Notes under the pieces: model-generated
What the model was told of the DNA's origin: nothing
Database searches by the model: none
What the model saw: the letters and a program-made list of their open reading frames with translations, nothing else
Translations under genes and position numbers: made by a program
In this document: piece after piece, positions 12,671-24,840 of the stretch
Layout: each line of letters opens with the position of its first letter
Numbering within the stretch: position 1 is the stretch's first letter
From: Gordionus sp. m RMFG-2023
Taxonomy: Eukaryota; Nematomorpha; Gordioida; Chordodea; Parachordodidae
Reading direction: 5' to 3'
NCBI RefSeq assembly: GCF_954871325.1
Contig: NC_088779.1
Location: forward strand, 30,492,391-30,556,390
Length of the DNA stretch: 64,000 bases

Positions 12671-13559
12671 TGTAATAATTTCTATCACTTTTCGAATTTC
12701 AAATTTCAAAAAAGCAAAAATAATTTTATTAAACAACCCTCAAAAAGCTCGTATAAACCTCTTGAAAAATAGCCTCAGACCCTCAATATCTTTATAAAAT
12801 TCAATGTTAAAACATATATTTTTGTTCAAATAAGGAATAATTTTATATACAGAATATAGGATTTAATCTTTTCTTATTAAGATAGTTATTGAATAATATT
12901 TAAAACCTTTAATTATTATTTTATTTTATTTTCGATAAATTGTAAAATTAAAAAAGGTTACTTTTGAGTGTATAAAATCGTATACTGTGTTATAAAAATT
13001 TTATATGATAAAATCATAAAAAATAACTATTAGAATTGAGTACTCTAGAAGAAATCCTCAAAGCTCGCAATAACCTCGGGCTCATAATAACCCCAGTCTC
13101 CCTCATGTGAAAGTTCTAAGGCAAAATTATTTGAAATTGGTGTGATAGGGTAAACCTGTGCGCTGTAGATTGACGGCTTAAAAAAAATTTTAATTGGCGT
13201 TCGGCGGCTCGCCGATGTCGTCCGTCGCCTAATAAATCAGCGATGGCCGCGGCGTGCTATTCATTTGAAAATTAAAAACATATAATTTACTTGGGACTCT
13301 TAGTTCTATAACATATATAGTTTAATTCATTTCTTAAATTATTTTATGTCTCCTCCTATTATTTAGGAATTATACATTTTTTACTCAGATCAGAGTCACA
13401 TATACAACACTTAGCAAATATTCTATTGATTGTTTTTTCATATAAAACAAATTAAAATAATAAATATGGAAATTGGGAGCAAAAATATTATAATAAGAAA
13501 TATAATAAATTAGAAATCAGATTTTTATGTAAAATTATTAAATTGTTATGAATCAATAA
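12671..13559. other. Intergenic, no gene recognised
   Basis: AT-rich. A GC-rich block of about 65 bp at 13195-13258 (GGCGTTCGGCGGCTCGCCGA and following) stands out against the background; I found no coding frame or known repeat in it. Confidence 0.4.
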
Positions 13560-13815
13560 AATATTTTATCAAGATTAGTGGGAACAGAAAGAAGTTCCTT
13601 TTTCGCATTGAGTATTAAAATCCAGTGATGGAATAAAAATTCTTCACCTGGGAGCGCTGGTTGCGGGTATACAAAGAACCCTCCTAGCTAAATTAGCAAG
13701 TCTAGGAAGTTCCCGTGCTTTTTTCCCAAGAAGATCGCTGTATCTTCTTCTGGTATACTCTATAGGCTGAGCATAATATGGCATTCTTGCTCTAGATATC
13801 TCTAATGTTGTTGTA
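13560..13815 (-). mobile_element. hAT transposase C-terminal fragment
   Basis: Read leftwards: a helical stretch (YTRRRYSDLLGKKARELPRL), then LARRVLCIPATSAP, matching the hAT dimerisation-domain signature LAxxxLxIPATSxPSERxFS, and then in a shifted frame LILNAKKELLSVPTNLDKI, matching its KRxxLxPxxVDxLxFL continuation. Only this C-terminal piece is present. It may belong to a different hAT lineage from the copy at 190-1690. Confidence 0.7.
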
Positions 13816-15142
13816 ATAGTTTGCTTGGAAAGGAATATTTACGAACGATTTTAGCTATATTATCTTGAACTTGAATCGTACTCCGCGCACTAAAAGTTTT
13901 AAATATTTAATTTTAAATTGGAATGATGTCGTTGAGGGCTGAAATGATTTCTCTAACAAAAAATTTTTTTATAATCAGGATATATATTTCTGGCAACATT
14001 TTTTTTCATGCCATCAACTATAGCTAAATTCATGATCCTCCCAATCTGACATTTCTTCTGACATTAGCCCTAGGATCAGTTACCATCTGTATTATTTTGT
14101 TTTTTTTAATGAAATTCCTGCTATTAATAAGGTTTGACCCAGTGAGTTTTGCGTAGCGTTTCTAGTCGCTAGGGTAAAATATTTTTAAATCAAAATTTAT
14201 ATTTTAAATGACGAAGAACTAAACGTGATATGATTTCGGCGCTTGAAATGAACATCTGCCATAAAACAAAAGTGATAGGTTGATTCTAGAAATCAAATCC
14301 GATCTATAAAATGTCTTTTTATTCATCTAGTTGCACCCCAGCTACAATTCTGACGAGGAATCAATTTATCATATTCTCATTTTTTTAAGACAATTTATTT
14401 TTTAATAATTAATTAAAACGTGTAGTTTATATTTAACTCATCAAATTATATAAACAACCCCTCCTGTCGCATTAATGTTTATTAACGTCAATTAATAAAA
14501 TTTCTATTAAAAACAATTAAGTAATTTTTGTGTAATTTTAAAATATGATGTAATATTTCGTTTTAAAATATGAGGCCCGGCCTGGTCCGGGTAAATTTAA
14601 AATTTCCAGGGCTGGGCCTGGCCGGGCCTGCAGGTCTCTGTTATATATTATTTAAGATAAATCGTAAGAAGATTTTAGAGTGTCTAAGGATGCGTCTTAA
14701 CTAGATATTTTAGCGTTCGAGCGTTTTCGTGTTAAATTTAAACAAATATTCGATAATTACATCTCGAACCCTTCACATTTATAATTAACAATCTATCAAA
14801 AAGGTATATTATATGAGTTGTCAATTTTTAAGCTTCGTTTGAAATTCATGGTCATACAAAACAAATAAAAAAAATGTAATTGTATATAACTGACCTTTGA
14901 CAAATGATTAATAATGGTCATTTATGTGTATATATATTTTTTTTTGATTTATTATTATGAAGTATTATGAAGGGCAAAAAATAAAAATTATTACGGATTA
15001 TAATCAATATAAATATTTTATATTAAATTTGATAAACGACTTCAATTCCTACATAAAACGATTAAAATTTTACCATTTTTATTTAAAAAAAAACAAATAA
15101 AAAACAAATAAAAAACAAAAAAATAAAAGTTGTATTTGGAAG
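13816..15142. other. Upstream of the laccase gene; no gene recognised
   Basis: AT-rich. At 14574-14640 is a GC-rich repeat end, GGCCTGGCCGGGCCTGCAGG then TCTCTG, resembling the right end at 50217 and the MITE at 58702 (GGGCC-rich, GATCTGCA/TGCAGGTCTC termini). An exon encoding the laccase signal peptide is expected somewhere here but was not identified. Confidence 0.4.
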
Positions 15143-18100
15143 CGTGGTAGAAAGCCAGAAATGGATTAATTCGCACCCCTGTGATAGGCCGTGCTACGAA
15201 AATGGACCCCGAATGGAATGCTTTTTCTCATTGGTGGCCACTTTTTCTAGAACATTCAACCCAACCAAGTGCGGTAATTGTCCAACCAACGTTTCGGATT
15301 GCAGTAGGCCAGGATGCGCCGTAGGGGATGGAAGTGTGCGGCCATTGTTTCTCGTGAACGAGATGTTCCCGGGACCGGAAATAAGGGTAATACCATCTTT
15401 CTTTGATTATATTGTCTAATGGCGAAACTCGTTTAAATAAAAACAACATAGGTTTGCGAAAACGATATCGTGACAGTTAACGTGACCAATATGCTCCTGA
15501 GCGTGGAATCCCTGACTATTCATTGGCACGGGATTCATCACTTGAAAACGCCTTTCATGGACGGGACCCCGTTAGTATCCCAGTGCGATATTCTGCTCGG
15601 TTCAACGTTTCAATACAAATTTGAGGCCTACCCACCGGGTACAAAGTTTTGGCACGCTCACGCGGCTTTATTGAGAGATCAGGGTATAGCGGGTTCCTTC
15701 CTGATTCGAAATAAGTTTAGGAAATCCGGTCCCCGTTACGTGAGCTTCGAAAATGATCGCAACAGATTAGCGTTAGTTCAAGACTGGACGGCGTCATTAA
15801 CTCCGCCCTATTTTGTCAGGAATACCATGCCTACAGTCGCCTCTTTAGTTGTCAATGGACGGCAAGGTGATTTTGAGGCTTCGTCCCCGCCGAGCTATTT
15901 TGTTTTCAGACCTTTCGGTCAAAAGCCCTATCTTAGAGTCATTAGTAACGGCTTTTTATTTTGTCCAATATCGCTTTCGATAGAAGGACATAGAATGACG
16001 GTAGTTGAAGGTGACAATTTCCCGTTCAGACCAGTTACGGTCGATAAGTTATACATTTTCGCGGCGGAAAGATTCGACGTGTTCCTAGAGCCAACCGATC
16101 CGAATCCTATCGTGCAGGCGGGAAATTCTAATCAAGATTTGGTTTTTTCCATGAGCTGGATTGGGGACGGAGTTTGCAGAAATGCTTCCGCGGGCTATGT
16201 CGGAAACGCGACCTCATATTTGATTTACACCAGAAACGACGATATCACTTTAGAGGAGGCTACCGCACTCATGCTAGCAAAGCAAACGCAAGATAAAAGC
16301 TCCAACAAATTTCTGACATACGCAAATTCTGACCTAGCTCCAAGACCGGGAGAAAAGGTACGTGCACATATGTTTTATATAAAGAAAGTTAATCTCGTAT
16401 TTAAATTCTGGTTTAGGTATTTAATCCTGTTCACAAAGCCGATTACAATACGAATCCCGCTTACGTTCGGTTAACCGATTTGAGAGCCTTGAAATTTGAG
16501 CTTCAAAAGCCGATCAATAATCCGAGATATCGCTTCTACCTATTCACGGATAGTTTTATAGGAAATGGTAATAATAGTATTACTTTGTATGTGCTTGGTT
16601 TCGGGGGTAGTGTCGTTAAGCGGCTCACTAAATAGTTCATCCAGAAAAATATATTACCCAAGCCCTGAAGATTTTGCTCATAGAAGGAACGAAGGTCTAG
16701 ACATATGTTATCGAAAACTCGAGGCTTAGACGATATTTTATCTGGCTAAAATATTTGAGTTAGCTGTAGTATAGGGTGGTTATATATATATATAATTAAA
16801 TTATAAGTAAATGAATAATTAAACACCACATTATTATAATTTTTCCATTTGAATTAGGCTTTGATCAGGGCCCTACAGGGTCTCGGATTCTAATCCCGAA
16901 ATTTATCCTCCCGGATCTGTTAAGAGTATCTCAACCTTCTAGTTTTTCAAAAAAAAAAGAAGAAGAAAATAATATAAGTTCTTTAACAAAATTGAAATCC
17001 TTTTTTTTCTTAAATTTGTAATATATTCTCTCTTCTCTTCCAGGTCTTCCCAACATAAACAATATATCTTTCACCCATCCCTCCTTCCCTTTGCTGACAC
17101 AATTCGAGCAAATTCCATCTAGCGAGTTTTGCACTATAGAAAGAAACCCCGAATGCTCCACCAAAATATGCAACTGTATCAACATGTACCCCGTAGCGCT
17201 GAACAATGTCGTAGAAATCGTGATAGTCGATGAAGGTTATTTTATATTTAATGTAATATATTTATATTACGATAACCGTCAAAATAATATTTTGTGGCGG
17301 ATGATACATTTTCTTAATAAATTAAAATAAAGAGTCAAAACCAGCAATTAAAATAGTTTTCAAAAAAATTGGGCCGGTGGGTCAAAAAATACAAAACAAG
17401 GAGGGGTTTTTTTGGCTAAAGCCTGCCCCTTGCAGACCCCTAGTTATTTACATCAGAACCTAAGAAATTTTATTAAAAAAACAAAATATTCAAAATTATT
17501 TCGTTTTTTTTTCTTTGGAGAACTTCTGGTCCAAATCCCCCCTATTTTATAGAACGTCAAAGAAAAAAATGTTTAACCTATATGATATTTACACTTGTTC
17601 CTTTTGCCCCGTTTTGTATATCCCCCTATAGTGCTAATTTAAAATTAAGCGATTTTCAATTTGATTGATAGGACATCGTTTAAAAACGGTTCGCGTTTTT
17701 AATATTCGATTATCAATAAACTTCTTTTTTTTAAAGTATTTTATTTTTAGGTAACAATTTGAGAAATGACGTCCATTCTTTTCATCTTCACGGTTACGCG
17801 TTCGCCGTATTGGGTCAAGAACGCTTAGCATCGAAAACCACCATTGAAGAGGTTAATAATAACAGAAATTAAGTAAATGCCTTCAAAAAAAAAACAAAAT
17901 AATATCTTTAAGCTTTAGCAGGACATTTAAACTAAAAATTGTTTTTTTTAAACTAAACATTGTTTTTTATAAACATTGTTTTTTTTAAAACTAAACATTG
18001 TTTTTTAAAAACTAAACATTGTTTTTTTAAACTAAACATTGTTTTTTTTTAAAATAAACATTGTTTTTTAAAAAAAACAAAAAAACTAGTGTTGTGATTT

Positions 18101-19722
18101 GAATCGATTATTTAAAAACGGGCTCTAATAAGGTGTTAGCCTAAAATAATGATATGAATGCCTGTGCTCGTAGATGACAGGAATGCTAGGAACCTCTATT
18201 TGCTAAATCTCGAGGCTTACGTATTATTATTTTGACTAAAATCTTAAACATGGCCGTTATTATGAAAAAAACACACAAAAAACTATTCCTCGAAATCGGA
18301 GTTTAAAAAAATCTTCATCATGAAAAATTACAGAAAAAATATCTTATAATTTTAGCATTTTAGGTAAAATTTTATCAGAAATCTCATTTCTGTAAACAAA
18401 GATAAAAATGCTAAAAGATTATTTCTTCAAAATCTGGTTTGAAGTCATTCTGCTCAATAAAGTTCGGACGAGAACATAATATAAAGGGGACGCGAACTGA
18501 TTAATTATCAGTTGACAATCAACCCTTTTTAATTGATTTCTTTCTTTATCTTTATCTTTCCTTTTCTTTCCCTCTTTCTTTTCTTTCTTTCTTTCCCTCT
18601 TTCTTTCTTTCTTTCCCAATTTATAAGAACTAGAAACCGGAAGTCATAAAAGTTTGAGTAATTTATATGTTTTTAAAGTTGCTATTCTAAAAGCAAAACA
18701 AGAACTAGCCCGCGTGGCCCGTTTTGAACTTAGAAACCGGAAGTAGATTTTTTAAACGGGAAATATTTTAATTTCCTGATAGTTTTGGTTTATGATAAAA
18801 ATAATAATTTAATTTTAAATGTTTTTTTTATTAAAGATTAAAAGGAGAGACCGACAGGGACTCTTGAAAAGAAATTTTCAATCCCCAGTGTACAAAGATA
18901 CGGTAGCGGTTCCGGAAGGCGGTTACGTTATTCTAAGATTCCTCGCGGATAATCCAGGTTTTCTAACTTTCGCCTATCTTCTTTTTTTTTAAAAAAAATG
19001 GCCCAACTCAGGGAAAATTATTTTTAATCACTTGACCTATCACATTTCGCAATTTACCAATAAAAATTATTAAATCTTTATTTAAACAAAACCCTCTTTA
19101 ATATACCTTACTTACCCTTAACCCATATCTTTCTAACCTATAATCCTAACTTGCTTGTATAACTGGTTATTATCATATATGCCGCATTGACCATAGGGAT
19201 TCGGAATTACTCCATTATAAATCCTATGTTCTAAAGCGATTATTAAATCTTTTTATGATCCTATTTTACCGGAAATGTAATTCTAGCACGTGCAAGAGAG
19301 CCTACCACATAAATTTAGGACAATGCCATAAAAATTTGTGTGCGTTTTTTTTTTAAATTTTAAATTTTACATTAATATAAGTTTTGATTATACTTTCATA
19401 AAGTTCGCGGTAAAATTGTTTGAATTACTCAGTGCGCATGCTCTATGGATTCCGAAATACATTTCGCTATAAAATTCATATCCTCAAAAAATACGACATA
19501 TATATATTATTATTTATATTAGAAATAATTTTGTATAGAAATATAAAACTAAAATTTAAATCGTTCGATTCAGGATTCTGGATGTTTCATTGCCATTTAG
19601 GATTTCATCTGATGGGCGGTATGTCAATCATGTTTCAAATAGGAGAATACGAAGAGATGGTGCGAGCACCTCCCAGTTTTCCAAAATGTGGAACGTGGAT
19701 AGCGGATGAAGTCGATTTATAA
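15143..19722 (+). CDS. Laccase (multicopper oxidase), 7 exons, 5' end not found
   Basis: Exons 15143-15386, 15452-16357, 16417-16567, 17044-17235, 17751-17851, 18837-18957 and 19574-19722 all join in phase through GT...AG introns, giving about 620 residues ending at TAA 19720. Laccases oxidise phenols and aromatic amines at a type-1 copper and reduce oxygen at a trinuclear centre; animal members are secreted. Exon 1 has the cysteine-rich segment of invertebrate laccases (HPCDRPC, CGNCPTNVSDC) and FPGPEI. Exon 2 has HWHG and FWHAHA, exon 5 HSFHLHG, and exon 7 HCHLGFHLMGGM, so all ten copper-binding histidines, the type-1 cysteine and the axial methionine are present. Exon 1 appears to start at an acceptor (AG at 15141-15142), so an upstream exon with signal peptide is inferred. 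Animals use such enzymes in cuticle tanning, pigment or eggshell hardening; which applies here is unknown. Introns hold MITEs and a minisatellite. Confidence 0.9.
16608..16770. mobile_element. hAT-type MITE family 2, degenerate copy in laccase intron 3
   Basis: Begins TAGTGTCGTTAAGCGGCTCA and contains the family landmarks ATCCAGAAAAATAT, CGAGGCTTAGACGATATT and TGGCTAAAATATTTGAGTTA. The right terminus is eroded. Better copies with 8-bp target duplications lie at 44777, 52958 and 63108. Confidence 0.6.
17932..18077. repeat. Minisatellite of AAACATTGTTTTTT units in laccase intron 5
   Basis: About seven imperfect tandem units of 18-25 bp (ACTAAACATTGTTTTTTT plus a variable A/T run). Unit length varies mainly in the homopolymer parts. 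It lies wholly within the intron 17852-18836. Confidence 0.85.
18087..18258. mobile_element. hAT-type MITE family 2, eroded copy in laccase intron 5
   Basis: Starts TAGTGTTGTGATTTGAATCG; contains TTTAAAAACGGGCT and AAATCTCGAGGCTTA, both found in other family members. The right end is not clear. It directly follows the minisatellite. Confidence 0.5.
18536..18616. repeat. (TTTC)n-like pyrimidine tract in laccase intron 5
   Basis: Imperfect TTTC/CCTC repeat, about 80 bp, the complement of the GAAA motif at 12462 but more degenerate. Confidence 0.8.
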
Positions 19723-20454
19723 AAAAAAATCACATGATAATTGTGCAAATTTTTTTTTAAAAAATAAAAATTACATAATTGTGAATTACATTTTTATAAA
19801 TGGTATTTTTTTTAAAAAAAGAAAGATGTTTATTTGTATACATTCTCAATAACTGTTAACTTTAATATCCTTCCGCCGAACTTATATCCTTCCGCCCAAC
19901 TCATATTCTTGTACAAAGCAGCCCTAAGTTATCGATTTTATTTCTTTACAGTAAAAAAAAAGAATAATATGGAACTGGATTCATACTTCCGAAATTTTGA
20001 TTTGAGACAGACGTTCATAACTGTTTGGACGAAATTTGTTTTTTATTTAGAAAAACAATACATTTATAGTAATTTGTTTTATATAACGAATTGACAAAAT
20101 TTTCCATTCGGTTTTAAAAAATGATATTTTCCCACAATAATCGTCTATTTTTTATGAATGAAATAAATTATTTATCATTTTTATTTTCATGTCGGCATTA
20201 TAATTTACAATATTAACTACGCTCATTTTTGACAAATTCCAATATAAATTAGCCCAATATATAAATGATCTGTTCCTATAACTATTATCGATACAATAAA
20301 TAGATGAATTAAAGTTAAAAAAATATATAATGAACCTTAAAATAATGTATAGAGATTTGTAGGAGAGTTCAAACTGATTAGGAATCTCAAGTAACTGTAT
20401 ATATACAAATCTAACTCAAAATTTTATTAGCTTAATTACTTCAGTAACTTTAGA
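19723..20454. other. Laccase 3' flank, no further gene
   Basis: AT-rich. AATAAA-like sequence near 19761 could serve laccase mRNA 3' processing. The forward open frame 19834-20094 is low-complexity and has no recognisable domain. Confidence 0.4.
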
Positions 20455-20784
20455 CCAATGACATAATAATATAATACCTAGACTGACGATGCATTCATTA
20501 TAATGAAGTTGAAAGAGTCGTTGAATGCAAATCAGCTGTAGCCGCCATTTTGGTAACCCATATATTAATTACTCTCATAAAAACTACTATCATTATCATC
20601 TCAATGATCAGGCAATTCTTTTATAAAGTTTTTTTTTACGTCAGACCTGGGAATATTGGCCTCTCGTTTAAAATTTTTAATAATGATATGGGTAATCAAA
20701 ATGGTGTCCCCAGCTGTTTTTCATTTGATGTACACTTTTAATGACTGCATCGTCAGTCTAGGCATTATCATTATATGTCATTGG
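20455..20784 (+). mobile_element. MITE family 1, copy C
   Basis: 330 bp, same orientation as the copy at 6352. Ends CCAATGACATAATAATATAA and TTATATGTCATTGG, followed inward by CTAGACTGACGATGCA and its complement, so the inverted termini are about 35 bp. No clear target duplication. The short open frame within it is incidental. Confidence 0.85.
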
Positions 20785-21165
20785 CAAGACGTGAATAATT
20801 GTAATCGATGACTAATGAAATGATAGAATGCCTAAATTGTGTAATATTTAAATTATAAAATAGTGTAAAGAGAATTAAGGGCTAAAGAATTTGCAAAATT
20901 ATGTTGGTGGGAAGAGCTATCCCCTGTAGCCCTCTTTTTTAACAATTTTTTTTTGGAAAGTCACCTTAGAAAAGAAAGAAAGAATTTATAATATAAAAAA
21001 ATATAACGCCACCTCGCTGATAAAATATTAATGTTTAATAAATATTTAATTGCGAAGGAAAAATAAATAAATTTTAAGCTATAAAATGAATGTGTTTAAA
21101 GCTAATAAATTAAGATGATTAATTTATTTCTTATTTGAAACTATATTTACATTAATCATAATTAG
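20785..21165. other. Short AT-rich spacer
   Basis: Nothing recognised between the MITE and the left end of MULE-A. Confidence 0.4.
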
Positions 21166-22311
21166 TCTTATGACTATAGCTAACGCCCGTGATATTTAGT
21201 AAAATATACTAAAGCTAACACCCGTGATATTTAGTAAAATATACTAAACCTAACACCATGATAATTAATAACATTTTATCACGTGACAATTCATTTTCAT
21301 ATGATAACCCTCTAATTTAAAAATATATTTTAATGTTTCTATTTTTTGAATTAGACAAAGTTAGTAATAATATTTGTAAATTAATTAATTAAATATTAAA
21401 ATTTTATTTATAGATATGCTTATAAATGTATAGAACCTCCATATAAAAGCAATTCAAAATAGTATAGGAATTAGACAAAGTTAGTAATAATTTTTGTAAA
21501 TTGATTAATTAAATATTAAAATTTTATTTATAGATAATACATTTATTGGCAGTCATGTCTAGTTAATTTATATATTGTAAGGTCTACATTGTTAAAAGCT
21601 CCCCATCCTGAAGAGCTCATAAATCTTTAAATATCAAAAGATTTATTATTCTTGTAAATATGAGGGCTCCATACAAAAAAATCGCTCAAAAAATATAAGG
21701 AATACTTCAACATTCCGTAAAATGTGCTCTTTTAAATTTACAGTGTCTAAAACACAAAGATACTACCCACTTACTACAAATTGTGACTATGGTCAATAAA
21801 CATACAAACCATGATTTAGGTAAAATTATACATAATAAATTTATAATAATCATATAAATAGATAAAAATACATTTGAATCTCTTCCTAAACAAAGAGTAC
21901 TTTCTCTTGAAGAGAGAAAATCAGTTGAAAAGTACTTAAACTTAAAAGCTAAAAATACAAGAATCCATGCTAAAATTAGGAAAAAATATCACCCTTAAAG
22001 ATATTCACATTTACAAACTAATATTAATAAATCGAAGTGTAATGATTTAGCCAGCATTTTTCAGCTGCTTAAAGGAAATAAAGGGTCTATTGTTGAGGTC
22101 ACTAAAGAAAATGATATTCTACTAGGAATTTATTTTCAAGATGAGATGATGCAACATAATCTCAAAAGATATCCAGTAAATTTGTGGATGCAACCTACAA
22201 GCTAAATAATTACGGGATGCTTCTTTTCATTACCTTAATAATTGATGAAAATGGTGAATCACAAATAGTTTCACATTGGCTTGTACAAAGTCAAAGCTAT
22301 AAATGTTATTT

Positions 22312-23937
22312 ACTTAATAAATAAAATAATTTTGTATATTACAACAAACCAAGAGTAAATTTAAAGGTTTGGGGTATATTGCTAGTATCTTTTGTCATGG
22401 CATTTTTAACAAAAGTCTTATTTGGTTGTGAGTATAGGCCCATTTTGATAGGTAATATTATTTTGCTGTCACTTATTAATTTATTATATACAAAATTTAA
22501 TTTTGTAACTTGATGATAAAATAGAGCTCAACTTTGGGTTTTCAGCAAGTGTTAAATTTGGTTATGAGTGGATGCCCATTTTAATTGGTAATATCATCTA
22601 TAATTTAAATTTATTATATATAAAATTTAATTAATTTCCCCTTTTTATTTGAAAGTTCTATTACTGATAAATCAGATTTTCTGGATCTACCCTTTTTTTT
22701 CATTTTGAGTGGTAGTTTGATACTTTTAAATTTTTGGAGAGTTTCATCAATATCTACAATTTTCTCAGTCTTAGGCATAATTGATATTGATTTTATGATT
22801 GGGATTGTTACATTTGTATCTATATTCCATATTTAAAATTTTATTTATATAAAATATAATCTAACCTTGTATAATGTTTATCTTTGGAATAACTATGGGA
22901 TTGGGAAATATACTTTGATCCACTTCAATGACATTAAAATATTTTCCAGCTTGAACTATACTATCAAGTTTTTTTAGTTTTTCGATAACATCAAATATTT
23001 CTTGAGGAAGCTGAGATGTTAAACTTGAAAAGGGCATCAATATTCTTTGAACTTGTTTAAATTTTTCATTGGTTGACAAATTTTTTGTACATGGAAAATC
23101 ATGATGTTGGGAAATGTTTAAATATGACTGAGACAGAGAAGAATCTTCAGGTGACAATATTGAGCTATCCTGTGTATATTTTTTACTCCACCTCTCTCCA
23201 CAGAGATGATTAAGATAAATATCCAATTTTAAGGCAGCATGAAGTGCTAATATGTAGCAACAAGGCAGTTTTATGCAAGTATAAAAACCACATGCACATG
23301 ATTTTAGTGTAACTTTAAATTCTACACTCTTTTCACAGACCAATGCATGGTTTAAAATAGTATCAATATTTAATAGATGTATTTGATTATGAAATGAGAT
23401 TTCATTTAAAATAATTTTAAAGGCATAAAAGAATTGAATACAAATTTTCTGGAGTATAACATGCGTAGGTGACACATGGTAGCCTCTCAATACACATTAT
23501 ATTTCTGTGATGCCTTTCAAAGGCTTGAGAACAGGAGAATATTTATTTACAATTCTTTTAATTTTTTGATTAAGAGATTCTAAACTATTGTTAGTAAAAT
23601 TGAGCAGATATGGTGACTCATTTTTCCAATATATCACCCATTCTTTTCTAATAAAGTGCCAATGTGTATTAAAATACAAAGAAACTAAGGGCAATTTTAA
23701 ATCTATAAGTTTCTTGTAAAGATAATTGTATACATCTTCCTTTCTGTATACCATTAGTATTTCCAGCACTGTTTTAACTTCAGATGTAGTAATTTTTCTC
23801 TTTTCAGCTGTAATCTCTCTTTTAAATATCCTCAAAGCATGAAAAATACATATGTGAATATTTACTGCTGGGAAACTTTCATAAAAGGCACTTCTATCTG
23901 CCATATCTTTATCAGCCACAATAACTTCAAGCTTTGT
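22312..23937 (-). pseudogene. Inverted MULE transposase C-terminal half and linker (part of MULE-A)
   Basis: Read leftwards: VADKDMADRSAFY (about 23900), NNSLESLNQKIKR (about 23560), the SWIM motif CACGFYTCIKLPC (about 23280) where the canonical CRH is changed to CCY, then PKINIIQG and linker mini-exons down to 22312. It is the reverse complement of sequence that should follow 22310 in a normal element. At 23938 the strand switches again and part of the same region is repeated forward, so this is an inverted duplication or fold-back rearrangement. Frameshifts (for example between 23497 and 23490) show it is inactive. Confidence 0.75.
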
Positions 23938-24320
23938 CTTTAAAATTTATTTAAATGAAATCTCATTTCATAATCAAATACATCTATTAAATATTGATAC
24001 TATTTTAAACCATGCGTTGGTCTGTGAAAATGGTGTAGAATTTAAAGTTACACTAAAATCATGTACATGTGGTTTTTTGACTTGCATAAAGCTGCCTTAT
24101 CGCCACATATTAGCTTCTTGCTGCCTTAAATTGGATATTTATCTTAATCATCTCTGTGGAGAGAGGTGAACTAAAAAATATACACATGATAGCTCAATAA
24201 TGTCACCTGAAGATTCTTCTCTGTTTCAGTCATATTTAAACATTTCCCAACATCATAATTTTCCATGCACAAAAAATTTGTCAACCAATGAAAAATTTAA
24301 ACAAGTTCAAAGAATATTGA

Positions 24321-24840
24321 GGCCGTGACTAGAGCTAGCACCCGTGATATTTAGTAAAATATACTAAAGCTAACACCATGATAATTAATGACATTTTATC
24401 ACGTGACAATTCATTTTCATATGATAACCCGGTTAATTTAAAAATATATTTTAATGTTTCTATATTTTGAATTAGACAAAGTTAGTAATAATTTTTGTAA
24501 ATTGATTAATTAAATATTAAAATTTTATTTATAGATATGCCTATAGATTTATAGAACATCCATAGTCCATACAAGCAATTCAAATTCGGAATTAGACAAA
24601 GTTAGTAATAATTTTTGTAAATTGATTAATTAAATATTAAAATTTTATTTACAGATGATACATTTAGGAGCAATATTTTCATCATATGATTCACTTAGTA
24701 GCATTATTAAAGAATATGAGCAGTCATGCCTAATTAATTTATATATTGCAAGGTCTACATTGTTAAAAGCTCTCCATCCTGAAGAGCTCATAAATCTTTT
24801 TAAATATCAAAAGGTTTATTATTCTTGTAAATATGGGGGA
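24321..24840 (+). repeat. MULE-B left terminal inverted repeat, includes first coding exon
   Basis: Starts GGCCGTGACTAGAGC, then the 34-bp word GCTAACACCCGTGATATTTA..., ACATTTTATCACGTGACAAT and two copies of a ~67-bp unit (AATTAGACAAAGTTAGTAAT...), and runs into the transposase start at 24655. The matching right arm is 32915-33446. Confidence 0.85.

Noticed and set aside
17932-18077. CRISPR-like spaced repeat
   Set aside because: Units are contiguous and degenerate with no spacers, in an animal intron; it is a minisatellite.
20550-20741. Open frame in MITE copy C
   Set aside because: Lies entirely within a non-coding MITE; not open in the sister copies.
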